DNA from: Rotaria socialis
Lineage: Eukaryota; Rotifera; Eurotatoria; Philodinida; Philodinidae
Direction: 5' to 3'
Length of the DNA: 64,000 bases
Assembly (NCBI GenBank): GCA_905331475.1
Contig: CAJNYU010000035.1
Coordinates: 62,001 to 126,000, forward strand
How positions within the stretch are numbered: the first letter of the stretch is position 1; every line of letters begins with the position of its first letter. The translations under genes and the position numbers were made by a program. The notes under the pieces were generated by a model. That model was not told the origin of the DNA, made no database searches, and saw only the letters and a program-made list of their open reading frames with translations. Positions 1-12,200 of this stretch are shown in pieces.

Positions 1-2909
1 AGATGTTCTTGTATTCGACGTAATTTTTCAAAACATGTTTGTAAAATAGAATTCATTTCACTTGTCGAAAACGTTTCACCGCTTTCACGTGCTATGACTT
101 GACTTAATTTAGCAAGAGCTTGAATATTATCATTCAACATATCAATACCTGATTGTGCTTTCTAACAAAAAATTAATTTTATGATTAGTAGAAAAATTCT
201 TTTCAACTTACATAAAGACGATTTTCTTGCTCTTTAAGTGCTTTAATTGTACATGGTAAATATGTCTGCATTTCAGCATCGATTTTATCTAATGTATCCA
301 ATACATTCGAGCGGCCAGCATAAAATTCGTCACGTTTCTTCTTAATGGATTCATCGTGTTCAAATTGATGAACACGATCGAATATTTCTTTCCATCGACG
401 ATTGATAAATAGAAATTTCTTATGTAAACCAGCAACAATGTCATCGTCACATACGGACATCAAACTTTCAATTGCTATACGTAATTTTTCATGCGTTTCA
501 GCCCAATGATTTATATTTGCAAAATAAGCCTATCAATACAAGTCTCGTTAAAATCTTTTCATTCGAGCCAAAAGTTATTAATAGTGAAAATAGAATCTTC
601 AGTATGCAACTCTTGATTTTTGTCACAAGAGTCCTGGAACTCAATAGTGTTGTAGCGTGTGATTTACTGCAAGAATTCATATTTTATCGGCAAGTTTCTA
701 ATTAGATTTTATTTTCTTGTGTAAAACAATTCATGATGCAAAAGTAAATAATTTACTTTATAGTACAAACTTTACTCAATAAAATCGATCCATTAAAAAC
801 GTTACGCATTTACAATTTGACGGGTTTCATAAAATAATACACTGTACAATAGTGTGAAGATAAATTGGAAGAAAAAAAAACGTAGTTAACTTATTTTGTG
901 AGAAGACTTTCACAGTAAAGACGATTATTCAGTGTGAATTTGAATAAGATTGTTTAGGATTAACTTTCTTATACGATTATTCTATTCTATTTCAATTGTC
1001 TTCATTGTATAGGGTAGATCTACTGTGCACAATTCTATTCTTAAACGAGTCCGTTTAAGTAAATATTTTTTATCAAAATGACTGAAAGCAGTATTAGTAT
1101 TTTCAATATCCTATGAGTGTAACCTTCAAGCCTTAAAAATCGTCTATGTTCTCTTCAATGTCTCATTCTTTCAGATTAAGTATAGGACATTGCCATTTTT
1201 TTTCTCTATTTGAACACATTAGTACGCGCCAATTGACAATATAGAATATCACATTATCAAAGAAGTTTTTGTTGTTATTAAGCTTGCTACAAGCGGTCAT
1301 ACTTCAAATGAAACTACTCGAATGAGCATGAGAGTTTTACAGAGTAATCTTTTTTTCATATAAAATATTCACGTTTTTGATTTTTTTTCATGTTCAAATA
1401 AATTGAACAGACAGTTAATTATCCATAGAAGATTTAATTTTAAGAAAAAAATGTACTTTCCAATATCAAACTATTACATTCATCGTGCTCATCAGCTATA
1501 CGAACACCTACATTCCACATGAATTCTGTCAAGAACAATTTGTTGACATAATTTATTTCAAGGATAAAACTGTATTTTAAAATAAAAATGTTTGAACTTA
1601 CTAGTTTTTCTTGTGATGAACGTTGAAGCACTTGATCACCTTCATTTAACCATCGTTCCAGTTGATCATATGAACTGAGATAGACTTTCCAATTATCCAA
1701 TGTTTCTTGTAGCATATGCTCTTTTGTTTTAAGATCAAGCGCAGCACTCTTTAATGTTTTACGAACACATTCACAATAGGCATTAAAACCTTTCGATGTT
1801 TGATCGTCTTTTTAAATTGAAACAAGAGACAGTTCGCTTCTATTTAATTAAAATAAACATTTTACCTTTCTTTCGTAATTGGCCATAATTTTGTGCTCTA
1901 CGTGTTAATTCCGGTAAGAGACTTTCAATAATCGCAATAATTTTCTCATCGTGAATCTTACTCTATTAAAACGAAATTTATTCAGATACTTCTTTGAAAA
2001 ATTTCGGTTTCTTTTTTTCTTCATACTTTATATTCTTGAAATAATTGTTCTGCTTGTGCTAGATTGCCTTGTTTTTTATTTAAAATTTCCATTAAATGTT
2101 CTAATTGAGCAAAATGTATTTGTACTTTCCAATGTATTTGTTCGAAGTCTAAATAATATCCTCGTTCATTGCTACTGACTATGATAATGTTGAGACGTTC
2201 ATCTAAACTGTTCAGATGTTCTATTGCTACTTGTTGATTAACAATAGATGGATCACATTTTAGACGTTGAAATTTAGTTGCAATACTTTCTTTATCCGCA
2301 AAAATATCCTAATGAAGAAAAACAAAACGAAGATAAGATATTTCATTTGAACGATAGAACATCAAATCTTACCACATGTTCTTTATAGAGTTGAGTGAAA
2401 CGCTGAAGATTTTCTTCGGGTACTAAAGTTGCCGGATCAAAATTAAGTCCTCGTGCTAAAACCTCTTCAGCTCGATAGATCCATTCGGCTATAGAACGAA
2501 GTTCTCCAGGTAGGTTAAAATCTATTTTCTGTTGCCACCGATTCATTCTACAAGAATATCAAAGAAAGAAGAAAAAAATGTTGTACATTTATGAAAAAAG
2601 AATGAAAAGAATTAAATTGTCTACCTTTGAGTTATGTCGTCAAATTGATCTTTTAATTCTTTCAATTTTTCACCGGGAAAAAGTGGAGATTTGGATTCTT
2701 TGCGTTCGAATGCCTTCCATTGCTTTTGCTTTTCAACAAATTCTTTAGCTTGTTTCGCGTACTCCTATAAAAGCCAATGAAGAAGTAAAATTTTTTTAAT
2801 CGATATAATTGTGGTTTGTTTGTAATTCGGTAGCACTTTTTTTTTTGAAAATTACTGCTTCTTGCAGTCATTCATTTTCGTAGGTGTGTATACCCTTCAT
2901 GTTCGCATA

Positions 2910-2941
<32 letters not shown>

Positions 2942-5900
2942 TTCGCTGAACGATGAAGGCAAACATCTGCAAAGAGAATGAGTAGTTACTTTATATTCAG
3001 CTTGAATGTCTGTGATGGGTGCTTCAATAGCGTGCGTCAAACGTTGTCGAGTGTCTGTTAGCCAACGAAGAAGTTCACCATGTTCTTTGTTTATCGATCC
3101 GAAAGGCTGAAAAGAAGAATGAAAGAGAGAATTATTTAAACAAACTTTCAGGTGGACAAACACGTATCACACATACCAAATCAGGGAATCGGCGAGAGAA
3201 TTGAGCGATATAAGTCATAATCGACTTTTCGTCTGGCTTGGTTACATCAACATCTGTTTAGAGAAAAAAAGAAAGCAAGACAAAAGTTTAAGCATGTGAT
3301 GTTTGTTTTATAATATTAAAATTGAGCTCAATTCATTATTTCGTTCACCGCCTTTCTGCTTAACATATTGAATAAGTCCGCTCATAAATGAATATGTTTC
3401 TTTCTTTCAACTCATGTTTTAATAAAGAAAGAATGAATTTAAGTATTAAACATGAAATATGAAAAATATTAGACAAACCTTCGGCATCAATCAGACGAGG
3501 TATACCAAGATGTTGTTCAGCAACATAAAACGCATTTTCTAATCGTTCTCGAACTTCCATTCGTGAAATACGATTTAAATCAACTAGTTCAGGCCGAATG
3601 GAATATATTAAAGCATTAAACGCAAAGCCATCACGCCAACTGGATGTAAAATCTTTAACATCCCATCCATCGATTTTTCTAAGAAGAAAAGAAGAAGAAA
3701 AAAATGATTATCTTTTGCTGCCAAAAAATATTTTCTATTAAAAAAAGCAAGTAGAAGAAGAAGGATCATAGAGCAGGTTCATGCATTTTTAGCATATCAT
3801 CTCACCGTAGTACTTCATTTGACGTAAGACATCTAAATTTATTCTCATAGTAAAATATTCGCCCAAGATCAAAAAAAACAAAAATCATATAATTAGTAAT
3901 AGTTAATTACATACCCTCGTGTCTTCTTTCGAACCCATTCGAGTAGAGCATCTTTAGCTTTAATACGAGGATCTTTGGAGTCTCCATCGAACATACTTGA
4001 ATCTTCAATCTTAAAATAGCAGATGTTACAGATACTACAAGTACATTTCTAGGTTATTCTAATTTTGAGTTTCACTAGAGTGGCTTTATCAAAAATGTCA
4101 CAATGGTTTCATAATTGTATGCTCTGACTTTTTGACTTATCACTTTTTACTTTAACGCCGAAGAAAGAACTTCAATTCAGGTGATTAAAACAAATAAAAC
4201 TTGGCTAAAATGAAGACGTATTGAAGTTGACACGAAGAAAACCTTTCGTGTCGAAGAGAAAACACTCTTCAACCGATTGATTACTATGCAATCGTGACTA
4301 TATGTATCATAGACTTTTACGACTTAAGAATCTGAAGTTTTAACTTCTAATTGTAGTATGATGACATTTGCTTTTGTAACTCTGCTGTCATCTTGGTAGG
4401 AATATTGGGAAAATACAGTTTTCGAATTTTAACAAAACCAAGCCGAAAATGAACTTCTCTGAGACTTCGCATTTTTTCCAACTACTACGATAAAAACTTG
4501 TTTTATGCATCACTGAAAGATTCATTGGATTTTACAATAATCTATTTTCAACAATAGTTATCCCTGTGATTGAGTATCCACAAGAATAATTTTGTTTAGT
4601 ATTGCGTTATAGACCAAAAATGTAAAATTCCTAATCCATTGCAGTATTTGATTAGCAGTTTCAGTTTGCTTATAAATCATTAGCAAGTACACAATGCATG
4701 CAGTCTCGTGATTCGGAAGCAATGCGTCAGTTAAAAGACTTCCTTCGTACCCGAGATAGATTGAAATCTTACGAAGTATTTAAAATCTAATCAGCACACC
4801 TACTATTCATGAGTCAAAAGAGTTTTTTTTTATGAATTTCTAGTCTTAGAGAAGGTCATGAATTTTTAGTAAAATAACGATTCTCCTAAAAATAACTATC
4901 AGCATGAATACTTTTGTAAGGAAGATGGCGTTTGTTCCTTATATTAATTGTTATGCGTTTTTGTATTAGATTTCCTTGGAACAGACTTCAAATACATTAC
5001 AAGAGTATTTTTTGGAAATACTTATACTGCCTATAGACGAATAATCCTATTTAAATCTTGAAAAATTGAGATACACTCTTTTTAAGGTCATCATTTTTTT
5101 TCATGTTTATGTCTGCAAAACAAATTGGTTTATTCTAATAGTAGGAAAATTTATGCCAACGTTTTTTTTTGTCTTACCTGATAACATAAAATTAACATCC
5201 ATATTAATCCTAAAATAATAGTTGGTTTCCCATCGACAATATCAATTGGACGTATGTTGACTAGTTTAATCTTAAATTGGCAAAATATAAAAATCTCCGA
5301 ATAACTTTTAATCATAAAATATTTACTTTTCGGCTTTCAAGAAATTTCAATCCGTTACTTGCATTACTCACATAATGAGCTCGTTTAGTACCACGTTCTA
5401 TAGGCTAAAACCAAAGATTGCCCATCATCAAACTCCTTTTCCTTTTCGTTCTAAATCCAGCTTACTATAGTTTGTCCTGAGAGAACTTCCAATAATGCAA
5501 CAAGTTTTGTTCCATCTTTAAGATCTTCAAAAAGATCATTGATAAAAAACGGCGGCTCATGTAATGATAAATAAATGTTAATCCACTTGGTAAAAGTTTT
5601 CTTTTGAACACGTTCTTGTTCGTCTAATTAAACAAAAGCCAGTCTCTTTTATAATATCAATAGGCAAAGAACACTTTCAATCTATTTTCATATCTATATG
5701 AAATGTAAACATCTTAGATAAAATACTACTCTTTCGATTAAAACAATGACATACTAAATATTTCCATTATTTTTTTGTTGGTAACAAAACAAAAAAATAA
5801 TTCCCAAGGTTTTTTGTTTTCTTCTTCTAACAAACAGATGTAAATAAAATGAATATATCTTACTTTGTAGCGAATGGATACTAAGTTCTAATTCACTTCG

Positions 5901-5999
5901 GCTTGAAATTGATCGAGGACTTTGGTAACTTGTTTCTTGCTGAGTAACCGTTACACGAGATGCTGTTGGGGAAAATAGTGATCGAGTTGGGCTATTCAT
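1..5999 (-). CDS. Nesprin (SYNE-type) actin-binding and spectrin-repeat protein, N-terminal part
   Basis: Nesprins span the outer nuclear membrane and link nuclei to actin. Fifteen exons read on the minus strand (about 777 residues), and the gene continues beyond base 1. Exons: 5864-5999, 5466-5623, 5327-5404, 5178-5270, 3915-4009, 3479-3678, 3177-3253, 2990-3106, 2625-2764, 2373-2547, 2027-2308, 1866-1962, 1602-1807, 212-529 and up to 161. After a Ser-rich leader of about 45 residues come CH1 ([35 protein letters not shown]) and CH2 ([44 protein letters not shown]). Spectrin-type helices follow ([27 protein letters not shown]). The order and motifs match nesprin-1/2 better than spectrin, dystonin or alpha-actinin. 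The linker between the CH domains is very short. Two introns (530-1601 and 4010-5177, each about 1.1 kb) hold nothing recognisable. The start is the first ATG before the CH1 exon. A pyrimidine-poor AG 9 bases upstream might be a splice acceptor. Confidence 0.9.
2910..2942. repeat. CT-rich microsatellite in a nesprin intron
   Basis: A run of TC dinucleotides with a TTTC interruption lies in the intron between the exons ending at 2990 and starting at 2764. It produces a spurious Arg-Glu repeat in the minus-strand reading. Confidence 0.9.
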
Positions 6000-8900
6000 T
6001 GCTTTAATCTTAAATATAGTTTTAAATTAAGAATAACAAATAAAACGTACAACGTAATATGTATTGAAAAAAAAATAATACAAGAAAGAGAATACACTCA
6101 CACACACACACACACACAACATTTGTTCGTAGTAGAGAACAATAAAATGAAAAAGAACTGTTGTTTAAGAATACAATGAAAGAAATAAATCATATATATA
6201 TATATATATATACATACATACAAATTTGTTTGTAACGAACTTTCTAGTTGTGCATCAGTGACAACATCTCAGCAGAAAAAAATGAACATACACGTACATA
6301 CAACATTCCTTCTCTTTTTCTTTTCTTTTTCTTCTATTTCTCTCAGTCTCTCCTTGTTACAACTAATTGAAAAAAGTCTCGAAATTGACTTTCGAGGGAT
6401 GTGTAGAGTTCTCTCGTGTACGATCAAAAAACATATTCAGAATTGGGCTTCTTCACAGCAGATACTTAAAATTTATATATATATATATAATACGACTTTT
6501 TTCCAAAGAAGTCGTAGAAGAAAGTTAGAATCCAGGAGGAACAGTCGAGCAAATATTACGTTCATTGAACTTTCTGTATTCTCTCTCCTCTGTTCCAGTT
6601 TGCCGTCAAATTTCTATCGTGCATAGTTCACAATCGGTGTTTTTCAATGTCACGCAAATTCTATCATTCAATCTGTTACAGCTTTCTATAAATATGTGAC
6701 ATGCACTTAGTCGACTCATTTGTACATGATTTATCTCCTATATTGGTATCCGATAAGACTTGCATGCAGTAGTAGCTTTGTTTTTATCTATTTTTCTTAA
6801 TTGTTCCAATATATTAACATAGAGGCGATCTCTTTCTTTTCTTTTTCTTTTGATTAAGTCAACTAGCCTCAATCAAATACGTATACAGACAAAAAAAATT
6901 CAGTTCTATTACGTTCCAACGGCAAAGACAAAAGGTAAAACACTTGACAATTCAAGTACATGCATGCGGTTTTAATGTTGTATCTTTCTCTCTTCATTAC
7001 TTGTCCACAATAATGGAAGACGAAAAGAAAATGAGGGTTACAGTTAAAAGCATATGCATATACATATATATATATCGAATTTTTTTACTTTATATAATCA
7101 TTGAAAAGAAAATGAAACAAATAAAGACTTCATTATTAATTTTCACGCAGACGAGTGAAACTGAATAAGACTAAAACAAAAAAGAAAAGAAAAGTGAAAT
7201 TTTTTTCTTTTTCTACAGTCAACAATACAGTAATATGTTTGTATTTTGATATTAAATAAAGTGTGAAGTATTGCTATAAACAAAAAAGAAAATTGAACTT
7301 GCAATCATACTTAATATTTATTATTTTAGAGGAAGAAAACTAACTTCTATTCTATTGCAATAATATTTTTTTAGACAACCTTGCCGAATGAACAAGTGTT
7401 TGTTGATTGATAAAATGATCATTAAAGATTTCAACAAAAAAAAAAAGTTCTAGCAATATAAATCAAGGAGAAAGATCTGAGTAATAAAACAACAAGTGTC
7501 TCGTCTGAATCAAATTTAGTATCGCTTTATGCAATGGCATATTCTTGATTTTTCGATAGAATTTTCAATGATAAAAACTTCGATATATTACGCAAAAAAT
7601 CTACGCCGAAACTTTTTATCTTCTAACAGTAATAAACGTCAGCTTTTGAGAAATCTATCTTTAATAGTTACATATATAGTTGTTCTAGGGAAGAAAAATC
7701 CATTTTTTTTGTGTTCTTAATAACTGTACTTGTTGCTCAAAAAATTCGCCATCTATCAATATTATATTATTGAAGCAAACTCGTAAGATAGAGGTAAGTT
7801 ATTCATTGGAAAACAAATATGCTTCAAAAAATCTATTTATTATAATAACAGAATCTCTATGCCCAAATGAGTAATTCATATCTATGCTTAATAAATCCAT
7901 GATGATTCAGAACCGTTCAATTTTCCGATGAAACATTTCGATATCGTAAATAATTGAGTACTTAGCTGTCATGACAAATGAATAATAATATTGAAGAACA
8001 TCAATACTTTTCTCAAGAGTAAAAATGTGTTGATTTGTACGAGAAATTATTTTACAATGTCTACGACAGAAAAAACGATCCTTGTTCCCGAATACTTTTA
8101 ACAGTAAACGCATGGATTATAGTGATTTATAGGAGTTTTCATAGACGCCATTTATACGTACAGGAAAACTATATCACTAGAAGCATTAGAGAAATGAATG
8201 AAGTTTTCCCTTGATGCTAACTTCATATGAAGTAACCGGATGTTCTTCAGCTAATGTAGATTTTGATGAGAAAATGTATTACTTATTAGAATTGTCATAG
8301 TCTTGCAACAAGGGTAGTTCATTAGTCTACGATGAGCGATTTAATAAAATATTTTTCGCAGCTTCTTTTCCTAAAACAGTATGTCAGTCAGACTAGACTT
8401 AAACGCATAGATTACGTAATGTTACCTTCTTTCTTCGTCGCCAACTGTTTTAACATATCAAATAAGCGAATGTTTTTAAAACTAAATTTCCGATAGAAAA
8501 CTCCGATACGATAATATTGCACTCGAGTTCGTCGTACTATTGTATCGCATGAAAACACAATCGAATCAATCAGAGACGTATTTTGACGCCGCTGAGTCAG
8601 AATTTATCGGTAAAAAATAACGTGAAAAAACGATCACACACATACCGGCACTTCAGTTCTTGATCGACTACCTGTTAGTGCATTTTTATAGAGTATGAAA
8701 CAGTATATCTTTCTTTTTCAAGAAGTCGAACACAAGTCAATTGACACGCGGTTATTTATGTGGAATAAGAATCAATCATTACTCATGAGAATCACAATAA
8801 AATCGAATAATTTTCTATACAGCGACCGGAGCATATATTTTTCGACCTACCTGTATAATGTTCTCTTTAATTTGACATCCATTTCATTTTACACCGTGTC

Positions 8901-9201
8901 AAAAGGAAGCCTTTTAACAAAATGAAACTTATGCCATATGATTATGCAATAGTTTTTTTTCCTTTGTGGTTTCTGATAAAACCGCACTATTCAATGATAC
9001 GTATCATTGAACAACATCTTGATTAACTAAACGGTTCGTTTTTTTTATATGATTAAGTTTCTACGAGACGAATGAATTCTTTTTATCAACGGTGTTCAAT
9101 AACAATACCGGATAGAGGTTTGTTTTATTTCAAAAGACCAAAAACAAAGAAACCAACAATCAATAACAAAAAAAATTTCTAACAATGTTTTTATTACTGC
9201 T
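6000..9201. other. Intergenic region between nesprin 5' end and HEATR1 3' end
   Basis: About 3.2 kb with no exon-like structure that I can support. It holds a CA microsatellite (about 6095-6119), a TA microsatellite (about 6191-6212) and several A/T-rich tracts. Open frames here are short and low-complexity. It should contain the nesprin promoter and 5' UTR, but no specific element was recognised. Confidence 0.7.
6095..6119. repeat. CA microsatellite
   Basis: An uninterrupted CA-dinucleotide run sits about 100 bp upstream of the nesprin start codon, in the presumed 5' flank. Confidence 0.9.
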
Positions 9202-12200
9202 TTAATTATTGAAATAATCTTGTAAGGATTCACCTAATGTTGATTCCATATCAACAATAACACGATGACATGTTTTTTCAACTTCATCATTTGGATCTTA
9301 ATGAGAAAGAAAACAAAGTAGATTAGTTTTAACGAAACATTCGATTACATACCTTCCATTAGTTCAGTCATAAATGGAACAGCTTCTGCTAAAAGACTTT
9401 GATAGTTCATGCCTAATTTTTTTGACATTTCTTGAATAACAATTAAAGTCGCTAAACGAACTTTTGATAAATTCGATCGGGTTTTTAATAAAATTTGATA
9501 ATGAATTTTACGCCACAGGGATTCTTCTTTTGTTGCTGCTGTTAAATTAACAATACATGGCGCAACATTCTGTTGAATCCATTGAGCATAGTCGTCAGTT
9601 GACGTGAAATTTTCCATCTACAAAAATAGAAATAATTTTAACTATCAAAAACAAAAGGTGTTATTTTTGATTATACCTGATCAACAATGGGCATCATAAG
9701 TAATTGAAAACGCTCGTCATTTATAAATCCAACACTATCGAACAAACATAAGTTCGATATTGAACCTAGTATTCCATTGATTAATTCAATTTTATTTTCG
9801 TCAACATATTTTTTACGAAAATTTATTTTAAATTCAGCTTCCGTGTCTTCCATTTTTGATGTATTCAATTGATTGAGAATACTTGATGAATGTTGAATTA
9901 TATGACCAGCAAATAATGTAAATAAACCTTTTAATCGTTTCGAAAGTCTAACACAAAAACAAATTAGTTTTTTTATAAAATACAAAAGTAAGATTTCTTA
10001 CATTAATGTTAAACGATAGAATGTTAATGTATATTCTGCTGGCGGCTCATTATAAACTGCCCATTCATAAATCGTATAGAATAATGGTCGGAATGTTTCT
10101 TCCGATAAGCGCATAACAAGTTCCGCAAAACATTCGAATATATAATCTTCATATATATTCATTTTGTTGGGTGGCATTTTTTTCGTATGCATTGTTCGCA
10201 ATGTAAATAATTTCAAAAAGAGTTTTTTAAGTAATGAATAATTACTGCTTAAATCATCTGATGTTGCTACTGATAATGATTGTTTTAATAGTGCCATCAG
10301 TGGTTCGAGATCATTTAGTTCAAATTCATTTTTATCAATAACATCGTATAATATAGGAAATAAAAGACGATGTGGAACATGTAATGCTATATGAGACCAC
10401 ATGGTACGTAAACGTTGATCTGATACGCACGCTGGATGTGTCAACAACGTACATGTCTTTAATGAGAAGAAAAAATGATTTGATGAAAAAATATTTTAGA
10501 GAATTCTAATTACTCGTTTGATAATATCTGATAGATATGGTGTCAGATAATTGCATAACGTTCGAACTAATTTTGATAAACATGCAATAACACTTGTTAG
10601 TAGTAGTTCATTCCTAAATAATTTTAATTATAGATTCTTCTTTGTATTCATAGTTAAAAATCTTGGTTTTAGGATAGAAGCCTTCTCATTGGTCAACAGA
10701 TTTCAACCGAAACAGTGTCCATTGAGTATATTGTATTTCTTCCTCTCGATAAAACTCATGTTCTTTACAGCAATCTCGAAGTGAAGAGTCTTCGAAAATT
10801 TCCCTTGAATGTATCCAGTCTTCTCTTAGCAAATAAACGGGAACACTGGCCGAGCGTATGCAAAGCCTAGGAAAATTATAAATTACCAATTTGTTCTCGC
10901 TCAAAATGGAAATTACTCGATACAATATACGATGTTGGTCAGCAACTAATCTATCAAAACAGTAACAACGTATGTCATCAAATCAAGGAATGCAAGAATT
11001 TATGTCTTCATCACCGATGGGCGAGCAAGTCACGTATCAATAACAAACACCTTCGTTCTCTTATGACATACCATCGAATATTACCAGTGTTCGTACAATG
11101 TTACTGAATGAGCTGATAGAAACGCCCACATATGATCCCACTCAAGATATTTACAGCTCATTTTGGGTATATTTACATATACATAGTCTCGAATAAAAAA
11201 CACGACTATTATTTTTCTGTCATAGGAATTGAGTCCAATGCATTTGAATTTGTTTTTCTTCAACAATCAGAGGAGAGAGCGGGAGAAGACTTTTCGTCCT
11301 GTCATGTTGTTTATCTTTGTTCTGGTTGACAACAGGGCAGGACAAAAAGCAAAAACTTTGCCCTACAGACACATATGCTCATCTTTGATTGTAATCAAGT
11401 CCAAGAAAACAATTTTTTGATTCTTGCACTACTAGGAAAATACCAAATCTAATCATATTTATTGAAATTTACTCTAGATTTAATAGGTATGCTCTTTTTT
11501 TTAGTACATACTTAGTAACATTTTCTGATTGATATGTTTGCAAAACATGTGGCATAAACGACGGTAATTCGCCAATTGAATAAATTTTTAATGTAGCACA
11601 TAGTTCTGCCAAACATAAGTAAATACTTGCGCTTAAATTCGAATGTTGTCCACTATCGATAAGCCGTAAGTATTGACAAATAAATGTTAAAGACTAAATG
11701 AATAAAGCAAAAAACATTAACCTATAATAACTTCTTTTTTTCTTTTTTAAGCATTTTCTTATCCGACCATCAGAAAGAAAAGCAAAAAAAAATTTCTATC
11801 TATGATGTAAACATACGCTCTATCTATCGTGAGTAATAATACTGTAACTAATAAAATTGAAAAGAAATGCTTCATCATCTTCGTTTTCAATATGCGTATG
11901 TTATGTTATGTTTATTGTATAGAGTACGAGAGTCAATTTACTCGGTGTACCGTGAATGAAAGGTGTATGCATTAATATAAATTGAATTTCTTTTTATAGA
12001 TAATATACGCACTTTACTTAAACGAACGACGCAAAGAGAATTAAATTTTTCACGCGAATACACTAAGGTAACGTTTAGGAAGAAGATGCGTCTTTATTCA
12101 CCCCCCGTGAACTATCACAAACAGTGTTCTCGTTGATAAAAAATATTAACCTTGATTAACAGAACACACAATGTTGAAAGATATGCATCACGACATTCAG

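Noticed and set aside
1440..1601. Minus-strand continuation of the nesprin exon past 1602
   Set aside because: The frame after the GTAAG donor does not continue the spectrin repeat. The exon starting at 529 joins in phase and restores the family sequence.
6258..6626. 122-codon plus-strand frame with hydrophobic start
   Set aside because: Built on TTTTCTT/TCTCTC and TATATA low-complexity sequence, with no motif or exon context.
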